Below, piece after piece: positions 1 through 7,010 of a stretch of DNA of 8,631 bases. This stretch comes from an uncultured Christensenella sp. (lineage in GTDB: Bacteria; Bacillota; Clostridia; Christensenellales; Pumilibacteraceae). Location of the stretch: assembly GCA_910585055.1 (NCBI GenBank), contig CAJUBY010000053.1, positions 2,399 through 11,029 of the forward strand, given 5' to 3'. The position numbers were made by a program, and so were the translations under genes. The stretch's first letter is position 1. Each line of letters begins with the position of its first letter. A model generated the notes under the pieces. That model saw only the letters and a program-made list of their open reading frames with translations. It was not told the origin of the DNA and did not search any database.

Positions 1-4
1 ATAT

Positions 5-1825
5 ATGTTGGACGAACAAATCTATGCACTTGTCGGTGACTATGCTTTCGGCATTTGGTTTCTGATAGGTGCCGCACTCGTGTTCTTTATGCAATGCGGC
101 TTTGCAATGGTGGAGACGGGCTTTACCCGTGCCAAGAATGCAGGCAACATTATAATGAAGAACTTGATGGACTTCTGTATCGGTACGGTTGTGTTTATGC
201 TTCTCGGCTTTTCTCTGCTCATAGGGCAGGAGGCGGTCGGAGGCTTTATAGGCGTGCCCACGATGGGACTGTTCAGCGACTTTTCAACTTTCGTTGCCGA
301 AAATGCTTCGAGCTTTGTTTTTAACCTTGTATTCTGTGCAACTGCGGCGACTATTGTTTCGGGCGCAATGGCAGAGCGTACGCGTTTTATTTCTTACTGC
401 ATCTATTCGGCGCTCATTTCTCTCGTAGTTTATCCCGTGGAAGCGGGTTGGGTTTGGGGCAACGGCTGGCTTGTAAATTTGGGATTTGTCGATTTCGCCG
501 GCTCGGCTTGTATCCACACCGTAGGCGGTATCGCTGCACTTATCGGTGCGATTATGCTCAAACCCCGTATCGGTAAGTACGAACGCAATGCGGAAGGAAA
601 AGTTATAAAGGTTAACGCGATTCAAGGTCACAGCCTGACGCTCGGCGCACTCGGCTGTTTCATCCTTTGGTTCGGTTGGTACGGCTTCAACGGCGCGGCG
701 GCGACGTCGTTAAGCTCACTTGCTAACATCTTTCTGACAACAACCATAGCGCCGGCTATTGCAACAGTCGTGTGTATGATATTCACTTGGATCAAGAACA
801 AAAAGCCAGATGTGTCTATGTGCCTTAACGCATCGCTTGCCGGACTTGTGGCGATTACCGCAGGCTGCTATACCGTTGACGCTCTTGGTGCAACGGTAAT
901 CGGCGCGGTTTCGGGAATTCTTGTTGTTGTCGTGGCGGAACTGTTGGATAAAAAATTGCATATAGACGACCCCGTGGGGGCTGTTGCGGTACACTGTGCA
1001 AACGGCATATGGGGAACAATCGCGGTCGGTTTCTTTGCTTGCGTAGATTTCCAAAGCGGTGCGGCGGGTATTGATGCTGCGGGGAATCTTATCGACAAGT
1101 CAATGCTTGGTGTGTTCTACGGCGGAAACGGATATTTGCTCGGCATACAGCTTGCGGGTGTTCTTGCAATTATAGCGTGGACCGTTGTGTGGATGATTCT
1201 CATCTTTGGTGGTATCAAGTATATTCCTGTAATGATCAAAGAAAAATGCGGGCTTATTAAGGCAATCAAGATCGGCAAGACATGGAATGGGCTTCGTGCT
1301 TCGGCAGACGACGAAGTGGCGGGACTGGATATTTCCGAACACGGGCTTGACAGTGCGTACGCAGACTTTTTACCCACTGCGCCTTCCTATGACGGCGAGG
1401 GCGCAACTGTGGATGTAAGCGGAGTTCAGCCTGCAAATATAGAGCTTGTTCCTAACACAGCCGAAAGCTACACTAAAGTAACGATTATTACCGGCCAAGA
1501 CAAGTTCCTAACGCTCAAAGACGCTATGGCACAGATAGGCGTTACAGGCATGACGGTTTCTACCGTAATGGGTTGCGGAGCGCAAAGCGGCAAGACGGGG
1601 CAATACAGAGGCGTTAAAACTTCTATGCACCTTCTTCCCAAAATTCAAGTGGAGGTTGTTGTTTCCGAAGTCGATCCCAAGCTTGTGGTTGCCGTAGCGC
1701 AAAAGGTTCTTGCCGACGGAAATTATGGCGCGGGTAAGATTTTTGTAAGCAACGTAGAAAATGTGATGCGCGTTCGCACTGGCGAGACGGGCAAAGCGGC
1801 ACTCTCCAACGAGGTTACAGACTAA
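5..1825 (+). CDS. amt: Ammonium transporter fused to a C-terminal PII signalling domain (Amt-PII)
   Basis: This 606-residue inner-membrane protein joins an Amt/Mep/Rh ammonium channel (about residues 1-425) to a PII domain (about 490-600) through a 60-residue acidic, Ser/Ala/Pro-containing linker. Hydrophobic segments fit the usual 11 membrane helices. Channel signatures are visible: the pore twin histidines H171 and H330, D163 eight residues before H171 as in E. coli AmtB, the AERTRF stretch near 123-128, and WYGFNGAA at 225-232. The PII part aligns without gaps to E. coli GlnB at an offset of 488. It keeps the 2-oxoglutarate/ATP-binding equivalents of Q39 (Q527), K58 (K546), K90 (K578), R101 (R589) and R103 (R591). 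The T-loop keeps Y46 and R47 (Y534, R535), but the uridylylation tyrosine Y51 is Thr539 and R38 is Ala526. The ATG at base 5 begins a typical Amt N-terminus; any ribosome site lies outside the window. Role inferred: ammonium uptake gated by its own tethered PII domain, next to the GOGAT genes that use the nitrogen. Confidence 0.95.
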   Translation: MLDEQIYALVGDYAFGIWFLIGAALVFFMQCGFAMVETGFTRAKNAGNIIMKNLMDFCIGTVVFMLLGFSLLIGQEAVGGFIGVPTMGLFSDFSTFVAENASSFVFNLVFCATAATIVSGAMAERTRFISYCIYSALISLVVYPVEAGWVWGNGWLVNLGFVDFAGSACIHTVGGIAALIGAIMLKPRIGKYERNAEGKVIKVNAIQGHSLTLGALGCFILWFGWYGFNGAAATSLSSLANIFLTTTIAPAIATVVCMIFTWIKNKKPDVSMCLNASLAGLVAITAGCYTVDALGATVIGAVSGILVVVVAELLDKKLHIDDPVGAVAVHCANGIWGTIAVGFFACVDFQSGAAGIDAAGNLIDKSMLGVFYGGNGYLLGIQLAGVLAIIAWTVVWMILIFGGIKYIPVMIKEKCGLIKAIKIGKTWNGLRASADDEVAGLDISEHGLDSAYADFLPTAPSYDGEGATVDVSGVQPANIELVPNTAESYTKVTIITGQDKFLTLKDAMAQIGVTGMTVSTVMGCGAQSGKTGQYRGVKTSMHLLPKIQVEVVVSEVDPKLVVAVAQKVLADGNYGAGKIFVSNVENVMRVRTGETGKAALSNEVTD

Positions 1826-1852
1826 CAATTTTGCTCACAATCAAATTATTCG

Positions 1853-1886
1853 GGAGCCGTGCAGTATTATTTGGCTGTGCGGCTTT
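1853..1886 (+). promoter_or_regulatory. Strong intergenic RNA hairpin between amt and the glutamate synthase genes
   Basis: Bases 1855-1864 (AGCCGTGCAG) pair with 1875-1884 (CTGTGCGGCT) over ten positions, two of them G-U, around a ten-base loop at 1865-1874. Two further G-U pairs could extend it to 1853-1886. Only three T's follow, then GGGG, so it is not a classical terminator. It could be a weak attenuator, an mRNA processing or stability element, or a partial terminator that sets the amt to glt expression ratio. No promoter was recognised in the 1826-1926 gap, so read-through from amt is the simplest way to transcribe the downstream genes. Confidence 0.55.
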
Positions 1887-1913
1887 GGGGTACTTAGAAA
1901 TCGAGCGAAAAAA

Positions 1914-1918
1914 AAGGA
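1914..1918 (+). promoter_or_regulatory. Ribosome binding site fixing the amidotransferase start
   Basis: AAGGA lies eight bases before the ATG at 1927. This selects that ATG over an in-frame TTG at 1831. The TTG has no Shine-Dalgarno sequence and would translate the hairpin at 1853-1886. Confidence 0.7.
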
Positions 1919-1926
1919 TAAATATA

Positions 1927-3042
1927 ATGTTTAAGAGTAATTTGAACAATGCACCGCTTGAAGGTGAAGTAAGGATCCTTTCCGGCTGTGCGGTCAGCGC
2001 AATTATAGACAGAAGCGGCAAGACAATGACGGGCGAAAATATCATACGCTCGATAGCTACAATGCACGATCGCTCCAACGGTTTGGGCGGCGGATTTGCG
2101 GGCTACGGAATTTATCCCGATTATAAGGATTATTATGCGTTTCATCTGTTTTATAACGATTTTCAGTCGAGGAAGGAAACGGAAGATTTTTTGAATAAAC
2201 ATTTTGAAATCGTCTATTCGTCTGAGATGAAAACACGCAAAATAAAGAGCATAACAAACGTGCCGATTATCTACCGTTACTTTTTGTATCCGCTTTCGAA
2301 AAAGCTGAACAATTCGCTTATGGATGAAGAGCAGTACGTTGTAAAATGCGTAAATCGAATAAACGCCGAAATAGACGGCGCGTTCGTATTTTCGAGCGGA
2401 AAAAATATGGGCATTTTCAAGGGCGTCGGCTACCCGGAGGACATAGGTAAGTTTTATCTGCTGGATGAGGAATATAGAGGGTATGCGTGGACGGCACACG
2501 GCAGATATCCGACAAATACTCCCGGATGGTGGGGTGGCGCGCATCCATTCGGGCTTTTGGATTATTCCGTAGTTCATAACGGCGAAATATCCTCTTATGA
2601 CGCGAACAGGCGGTATATCGAAATGTTCGGATATAAGTGCTCGCTACAAACGGATACGGAAGTTATAACATACATAATCGACTACCTTATCCGCGTGAAA
2701 AAATTGACTTTACAAGAGATCGCAAAAGTGATTTCCGCGTCGTTCTGGTCTACTATCGAAGAAAAGAGCGAGGAGGAAAAGCGCGAGGAAACCTTTTTGA
2801 GAAAGGCGTTTCCGTCGCTTTTGATCAACGGACCGTTCTCCATTATTTTCGGTTTTAAAGGCGGAATTATGGCTCTCAACGATAGGTTAAAGCTACGCTC
2901 TATGGTTTGCGCCGAAAAAGGCGATCTCGCATATATATCGTCGGAAGAGTGCGGAATTCGCGTAATTGAGCCTGATCTCGATAAGATTTTCGCACCGGCG
3001 GGCGGACAGCCTGTAATTTATACATTAAGGGAGGACGAATAA
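1927..3042 (+). CDS. Glutamate synthase glutamine amidotransferase subunit (class II GATase, GltB1-type)
   Basis: This 371-residue cytosolic subunit hydrolyses glutamine and passes ammonia to the FMN subunit. It corresponds to the N-terminal domain of bacterial GltB, encoded here as a separate gene. Class II (Ntn-type) motifs are present: the nucleophile candidate C21 in SGCAVSAIID, a DRSNGLGGGFAGYGIYP stretch at 48-64, the HGRYPTN substrate-binding loop at 191-197, the oxyanion NGE at 218-220, and QTDTE at 241-245. Ntn amidotransferases use an N-terminal cysteine, so the first 20 residues are probably a propeptide that is removed, as known for GltB and some PurF proteins; this is inferred. 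The start is the ATG at 1927 with AAGGA eight bases upstream. The stop is one base before the next ATG, implying coupled translation with the FMN subunit. Confidence 0.9.
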   Translation: MFKSNLNNAPLEGEVRILSGCAVSAIIDRSGKTMTGENIIRSIATMHDRSNGLGGGFAGYGIYPDYKDYYAFHLFYNDFQSRKETEDFLNKHFEIVYSSEMKTRKIKSITNVPIIYRYFLYPLSKKLNNSLMDEEQYVVKCVNRINAEIDGAFVFSSGKNMGIFKGVGYPEDIGKFYLLDEEYRGYAWTAHGRYPTNTPGWWGGAHPFGLLDYSVVHNGEISSYDANRRYIEMFGYKCSLQTDTEVITYIIDYLIRVKKLTLQEIAKVISASFWSTIEEKSEEEKREETFLRKAFPSLLINGPFSIIFGFKGGIMALNDRLKLRSMVCAEKGDLAYISSEECGIRVIEPDLDKIFAPAGGQPVIYTLREDE

Positions 3043-3043
3043 T

Positions 3044-4552
3044 ATGGATACGTTCATTCCTAACGAATACGAGGTCGTTCGTAATGCGGAATATTGCATC
3101 GGTTGTCGTGTGTGCGAAAGGCAATGTGCGAACAGCGTACATAAATTCGATAATGATTTGGGCAAGATGATTGCCGACAGCAGTAAATGCGTAAATTGTC
3201 ACAGGTGCGTCTGTCTGTGTCCTACGCACGCAATAAAAATCGTCAAGTCGGATGATGTTTATCGAGTCAATGCCAATTGGTCTATGCAGACAATGAATGA
3301 GGTGTACAGACAGGCAAACTCGGGCGGTGTGCTTCTTTCGTCTATGGGCAATCCCAACGATTATCCCAAATATTTCGATAAAATTTTGGTAAACGCATCG
3401 CAAGTAACCAATCCATCGATAGATCCTTTGCGCGAGCCTATGGAAACCTGCGTATATCTCGGCAAAAAGGATGCGGAAATCAAGCGCGACAATCAAGGTA
3501 GACTTATAGACACGCTTGCGCCCCAATTGAAGCTCAATATGCCGATTATGTTTTCGGCAATGAGCTACGGATCTATTTCCTATAACGCTCACGAAAGTTT
3601 GGCGCGTGCCGCCGAAGAGCTAGGTATTTTTTATAACACGGGCGAGGGCGGATTGCATAAAGACTTTTACAAGTACGGGAACAACACGATAGTGCAGGTG
3701 GCTTCGGGTAGGTTCGGCGTACACGCCGATTATCTTGCGGCTGCCGCGGCAATCGAAATAAAGATGGGGCAAGGCGCAAAACCCGGTATAGGCGGACATC
3801 TTCCCGGAATGAAAATTTCCGATGACGTTTCAAAAACGCGAATGATACCTAAGGGCGTGGACGCCATTTCTCCCGCTCCGCACCACGATATTTATTCGAT
3901 AGAAGATTTGCGGCAGCTGATTTACACTCTCAAGGAGGCAACCGATTACCGTAAGCCTATCATAGTGAAGATCGCCGCCGTACACAATGTTGCGGCTATT
4001 GCGTCGGGCGTGGCGCGCTCGGGCGCAGATATAATAGCAATAGACGGATTTCGCGGCGGTACGGGCGCGGCGCCCACAAGAATACGCGACAACGTAGGTA
4101 TTCCCATAGAGCTTGCTCTTGCCCGTGTGGACGAACGACTACGGCAGGAAGGAATACGCGACAGCGTTTCGGTCGTGGTTGCCGGGTCTATTCATTCGAG
4201 TGCGGACGTAGTTAAGGCAATCGCTCTCGGTGCCGATGCGTGTTATATCGGAACGGCGGCACTTTTGGCGCTCGGCTGTCATTTGTGTCGTAGTTGTCAC
4301 ACCGGCAAATGTAATTGGGGCATAGCTACCCAACGTCCCGATTTGGTAAAGCGTCTCAATCCCGATATCGGCTATAAGCGGCTTGTCAATCTCATAACCG
4401 CGTGGAATCACGAAATAAAAGAAATGATGGGCGGTATGGGGTTGAATTCTATCGAAGCGCTCCGTGGAAATAGGTTGATGCTTCGCGGCGTAGGACTGAA
4501 TGACGCCGAGTTAAAGGTGCTCGGGATACGTCACGCAGGCGAGGATATGTGA
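3044..4552 (+). CDS. gltB: Glutamate synthase FMN subunit with N-terminal two-cluster ferredoxin domain (GltB2-type)
   Basis: This 502-residue subunit is the synthase core: FMN reduces the 2-iminoglutarate formed from 2-oxoglutarate and ammonia. Residues 15-65 form a ferredoxin domain with C18/C21/C24/C28 and C49/C52/C55/C59. From about residue 80 the protein is a TIM-barrel glutamate synthase domain. Family motifs include GQGAKPGIGGHLPG (242-255), ISPAPHHDIYS (275-285), VKIAA (308-312) and IDGFRGGTGAAP (333-344). The iron-sulfur motif C412-x5-C418-x4-C423 binds the [3Fe-4S] cluster in classical GltS; an extra C415 lies within it. The domain lacks the amidotransferase and GXGXG parts, which are separate genes at 1927 and 6243. 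A strong AGGGAGG (3028-3034) nine bases before the ATG fixes the start. The stop overlaps the edge of the next gene region, consistent with one operon. Confidence 0.95.
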   Translation: MDTFIPNEYEVVRNAEYCIGCRVCERQCANSVHKFDNDLGKMIADSSKCVNCHRCVCLCPTHAIKIVKSDDVYRVNANWSMQTMNEVYRQANSGGVLLSSMGNPNDYPKYFDKILVNASQVTNPSIDPLREPMETCVYLGKKDAEIKRDNQGRLIDTLAPQLKLNMPIMFSAMSYGSISYNAHESLARAAEELGIFYNTGEGGLHKDFYKYGNNTIVQVASGRFGVHADYLAAAAAIEIKMGQGAKPGIGGHLPGMKISDDVSKTRMIPKGVDAISPAPHHDIYSIEDLRQLIYTLKEATDYRKPIIVKIAAVHNVAAIASGVARSGADIIAIDGFRGGTGAAPTRIRDNVGIPIELALARVDERLRQEGIRDSVSVVVAGSIHSSADVVKAIALGADACYIGTAALLALGCHLCRSCHTGKCNWGIATQRPDLVKRLNPDIGYKRLVNLITAWNHEIKEMMGGMGLNSIEALRGNRLMLRGVGLNDAELKVLGIRHAGEDM

Positions 4553-4558
4553 GGGAAG
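4551..4558 (+). promoter_or_regulatory. Ribosome binding site deciding the polyferredoxin start
   Basis: GAGGGAAG overlaps the end of the FMN-subunit gene and lies at normal distance before the ATG at 4564. An in-frame GTG at 4549 would overlap this ribosome site and has no site of its own, so ATG 4564 is preferred. Confidence 0.6.
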
Positions 4559-4563
4559 CGGAT

Positions 4564-5010
4564 ATGAAAAGAATTTATGTCAACGAAAACTGTTGCCTTG
4601 GCTGTAAGCTGTGCGAATACGAATGTATGTTTGCCGGCTCCGGCTTGGACGAAATGTTTAAGCTGAAAGGAAAATTAGACCGATACGTTCCGAAAATTAA
4701 GGTAGAGGGCGATGACGGGGTAGACGTCCATTTCGCCGTCAATTGTCGCCATTGCACGAACGCGATATGCGTGCAAAGCTGTATTGCGGGCGCGCTTTCT
4801 AAGTCGGATGACGGTATGGTGGTGATAGATAAGAATAAGTGCGTCGGCTGTTTCACTTGCGTGCTTGTTTGTCCGTTCGGTGCTATTATGCCGGATGCGA
4901 GCGGAAAGGCGGCGCAAAAATGTATGCTTTGCACCGACAACGGCAGGGATATGCCAACTTGCGTAAAGTATTGTCCGAACGGTGCAATCGTATTCGAGGA
5001 GCGTGATTGA
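4564..5010 (+). CDS. Four-cluster [4Fe-4S] electron-transfer subunit of glutamate synthase (HycB/DmsB-like)
   Basis: This 148-residue soluble ferredoxin-like protein has four cysteine quartets: C11/C14/C17/C21, C61/C64/C69/C73, C93/C96/C99/C103 (CVGCFTCVLVCPFGA) and C120/C123/C133/C137. The 3-4-3 and long-gap spacings match the HycB/DmsB/NapG-like polyferredoxins that wire a flavoprotein to a catalytic subunit. There is no signal peptide and no membrane segment. Its position between the FMN subunit and the FAD oxidoreductase gene suggests it carries electrons from FAD to the ferredoxin domain of the FMN subunit. It starts 11 bases after the previous stop, and its stop is one base before the next ATG. 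The exact role is inferred from context; the cluster-binding capacity is read directly from the cysteines. Confidence 0.88.
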   Translation: MKRIYVNENCCLGCKLCEYECMFAGSGLDEMFKLKGKLDRYVPKIKVEGDDGVDVHFAVNCRHCTNAICVQSCIAGALSKSDDGMVVIDKNKCVGCFTCVLVCPFGAIMPDASGKAAQKCMLCTDNGRDMPTCVKYCPNGAIVFEERD

Positions 5011-5011
5011 A

Positions 5012-6241
5012 ATGAAATACGTTATTATAGGCAATTCCACGGCGGGCATCGCCGCAATCGAGGGAATACGCACGATTGACAAGTCGGGCGATATAACAGT
5101 CGTTTCGTCGGAAAAGCATCACTGCTACGGCAGACCTACGATATCTTATTATTTGAAAGGCGATATAAAGCGAGAGGATATGCTTTACCGTCCCGTAGAT
5201 TTTTACGAGAAAATGGGCGTAAAGTTAATGCTTGGTGAAACGGCAACGGAAATCAACACCGCCGACAAACAAGTTGTTTTAAAGAGCGGAAAGAACGTCG
5301 AGTACGATAAGCTCCTCGTTGCAACGGGTTCGCGCCCGTTCGTGCCGAAAATGGATGGGATAGACAAAGTTAAAAAAGTTTTTAACTTTATGACATACGA
5401 CGATATGCTCGCGCTTGAAAGTGTACTTGCAAAAGACAAAAGCGTGCTTGTGGTCGGTGCGGGGCTTATAGGCTTGAAATGTGTCGAAGGTATTTTGGAA
5501 AGGGTGAGAAGCGTTACCGTGGTCGATCTTGCCGACAGAGTTCTTCCGTCGGTATTGGATAGCGAGGGTGCGGCGTTTGTGCAGAACAAATTGCAGGAGC
5601 GTGGTATAAAATTTGTGCTCGGCGACAGAGTTACAGAGTTTGCCGAAAAATATGCAAAACTAAAAAGCGGAATGGAAATCCCGTTTGATATTCTGGTTAT
5701 AGCCGTTGGCGTTGTTCCGAACGCGGAGCTTGTAAAGGATGCCGGCGGCGATTGCAATAGGGGAATAGTCATAGATGCGCAATGTAAGACTTCGCTTACC
5801 GACGTCTATGCGGCAGGCGATTGTGCGGAGGGTTACGACAGTTCGATTGACAAGAATCGCGTGCTCGCTATTCTTCCCAATGCGTATTTTCAAGGCAGGT
5901 GCGCAGGAATAAATTTGGCGGGCGAAGAAAACTCTTTCGAAATAGGTATTCCGATGAACGCCGTAGGCTTTTTCGGGTTGCACGTTTTAAGTGCGGGAGT
6001 ATATGAGGGCGAGTGTTTGCAAGAAAAGTATAAAGACGGTTATAAAAAATTGTTTGTTAAGAATAACCGGCTTGTCGGTTTTATTTTAATCGGAAATATA
6101 GCACGAGCGGGAATATACACTTCGCTTATCCGTAATAAAACCGATTTGAACACGTTGGACAAAGCTTTGCTATTTGATGAGCCGCAGCTTATGGCGTTTT
6201 CCGAGGAAACGAGAAAATGCAAACTTGCAAGGATGGTGTAA
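5012..6241 (+). CDS. FAD-dependent NAD(P)H oxidoreductase, electron-input subunit of glutamate synthase
   Basis: This 409-residue flavoprotein belongs to the pyridine nucleotide-disulfide oxidoreductase fold and is most like the NADH:rubredoxin reductase/NirB group. It has an N-terminal FAD-binding segment (VIIGNSTAGIAAIEGI, 4-19), an ATG-type motif LLVATGSRPF (101-110), a second Rossmann motif for NAD(P)H (VLVVGAGLIGLKCVEGI, 145-161) and the FAD-contacting DVYAAGDCAEG (264-274). There is no redox-active CxxxxC pair, so it should transfer electrons rather than reduce a disulfide. It fills the GltD role without GltD's architecture, because GltD carries its own Fe-S domain at the N-terminus. 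The ATG at 5012 is preferred to an in-frame ATG at 4982: GAGGAG (4996-5001) lies ten bases before it, and the FAD motif starts right after it. Coenzyme preference (NADH or NADPH) cannot be read with confidence. Confidence 0.9.
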   Translation: MKYVIIGNSTAGIAAIEGIRTIDKSGDITVVSSEKHHCYGRPTISYYLKGDIKREDMLYRPVDFYEKMGVKLMLGETATEINTADKQVVLKSGKNVEYDKLLVATGSRPFVPKMDGIDKVKKVFNFMTYDDMLALESVLAKDKSVLVVGAGLIGLKCVEGILERVRSVTVVDLADRVLPSVLDSEGAAFVQNKLQERGIKFVLGDRVTEFAEKYAKLKSGMEIPFDILVIAVGVVPNAELVKDAGGDCNRGIVIDAQCKTSLTDVYAAGDCAEGYDSSIDKNRVLAILPNAYFQGRCAGINLAGEENSFEIGIPMNAVGFFGLHVLSAGVYEGECLQEKYKDGYKKLFVKNNRLVGFILIGNIARAGIYTSLIRNKTDLNTLDKALLFDEPQLMAFSEETRKCKLARMV

Positions 6242-6242
6242 T

Positions 6243-6971
6243 ATGGTAATCAATATTGACGAGAATATGAATTTTCAAATGCTCAATAAAAGAATACGAG
6301 ATGCGGTAGATAAAGAAACTGTTTTGAACGGTTGTATCGGTCAACGCTATATAGGCACGGGGGTATCGGATAAAAAGATAGTCATAAACGGTACTCCCGG
6401 CAACGCATTGGGCGCGTATCTTAACGGTGGCGAGATCTATGTCTATGCTAACGCGCAGGACGCTACGGGCGACACTATGAACAGCGGTACGATAGTTATA
6501 CACGGTAATGCCGGCGACGCTACCGGTTACGCTATGCGCGGCGGTAAAATTTATGTTCACGGCAATACAGGCTACCGTGCAGGTATTCATATGAAAGCGT
6601 ATATGGAATACAAGCCGGTCATCGTAATAGGCGGTCGAGCGGGATCGTTTCTTGGGGAATATCAGGCGGGGGGAATTATCGTCGTACTCGGTCAAAATGA
6701 CGACGGTTTGCCTATAATAAACAATTTTTGCGGTACGGGTATGCACGGCGGTAAAATATATTTACGCTGTAAAAGTTTGCCACATAGAATTCCGTCGCAA
6801 GTGCGTGCCGAAAAGTTATGCGGCAACAAAGATACTGAGCTGATAGGAATAATAGATGACTATTGCAAATATTTTGATGATATGAACGCCGACCACTTGC
6901 TCGACGCCGACTATTTTGTGCTGACGCCGAACAGCGAAAATCCGTATAAACGTATGTACACCGATAATTGA
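6243..6971 (+). CDS. Glutamate synthase GXGXG-domain subunit (GltB3-type)
   Basis: This 242-residue protein corresponds to the C-terminal right-handed beta-helix domain of bacterial GltB. Its repeated G-x-x-x-G turns are obvious, for example TPGNALGAYLNGG (51-63), NAGDATGYAMRGGKIYVHG (89-107) and GGRAGSFLGEYQAGG (130-144). In GltB this domain is structural and links the amidotransferase and synthase domains; there it has no catalytic residues. The related domain in FwdC/TWD tungsten and molybdenum formylmethanofuran dehydrogenases has the same repeats, but the neighbouring genes identify this one as a GOGAT part. The ATG at 6243 lies one base after the previous stop, with AAGGATGG (6229-6236) upstream. 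An in-frame ATG at 6174 would overlap the oxidoreductase by 68 bases and add unrelated residues, so it is not used. Confidence 0.88.
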   Translation: MVINIDENMNFQMLNKRIRDAVDKETVLNGCIGQRYIGTGVSDKKIVINGTPGNALGAYLNGGEIYVYANAQDATGDTMNSGTIVIHGNAGDATGYAMRGGKIYVHGNTGYRAGIHMKAYMEYKPVIVIGGRAGSFLGEYQAGGIIVVLGQNDDGLPIINNFCGTGMHGGKIYLRCKSLPHRIPSQVRAEKLCGNKDTELIGIIDDYCKYFDDMNADHLLDADYFVLTPNSENPYKRMYTDN

Positions 6972-6975
6972 AAAG

Positions 6976-7004
6976 TTTACAAAATTTATTTTATGTGATA
7001 TGAT
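6976..7004 (+). promoter_or_regulatory. Sigma-A-type promoter of the lysR gene with extended -10
   Basis: TTTACA (6976-6981) and TATGAT (6999-7004) are separated by 17 bases, and TG at 6996-6997 makes an extended -10. The boxes are each one base from consensus. The predicted start of transcription, about six or seven bases beyond the -10, is near 7010-7011, at the ATG of the regulator. An AAAAT-TT-ATTTT inverted repeat (6981-6992) lies in the spacer and could be an autoregulatory site, although such AT-rich dyads are common by chance. Confidence 0.65.
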
Positions 7005-7010
7005 ATGAGC

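Noticed and set aside
1853..1890. Rho-independent terminator after amt
   Set aside because: The hairpin is followed by TTT and then GGGG, not a U-tract, so termination is not supported; kept only as a hairpin of unknown role.
1831..1926. TTG-initiated 32-residue N-terminal extension of the amidotransferase
   Set aside because: It has no ribosome site, would translate across a stable hairpin, and its residues resemble no amidotransferase; ATG 1927 has AAGGA at good spacing.
1894..2577. 227-codon open frame on the minus strand opposite the amidotransferase gene
   Set aside because: It is the antisense shadow of a confidently identified gene, with no recognisable domain.
2900..3592. 230-codon minus-strand open frame spanning two glutamate synthase genes
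   Set aside because: It crosses the junction of two well-supported + strand genes and its translation has no domain pattern.
4549..4563. GTG start adding five residues to the polyferredoxin
   Set aside because: The GTG overlaps the GAGGGAAG ribosome site that serves the ATG at 4564.
6189..6746. 185-codon minus-strand open frame opposite the GXGXG gene
   Set aside because: It is a shadow frame produced by the repeated Gly-rich codons of the real gene.
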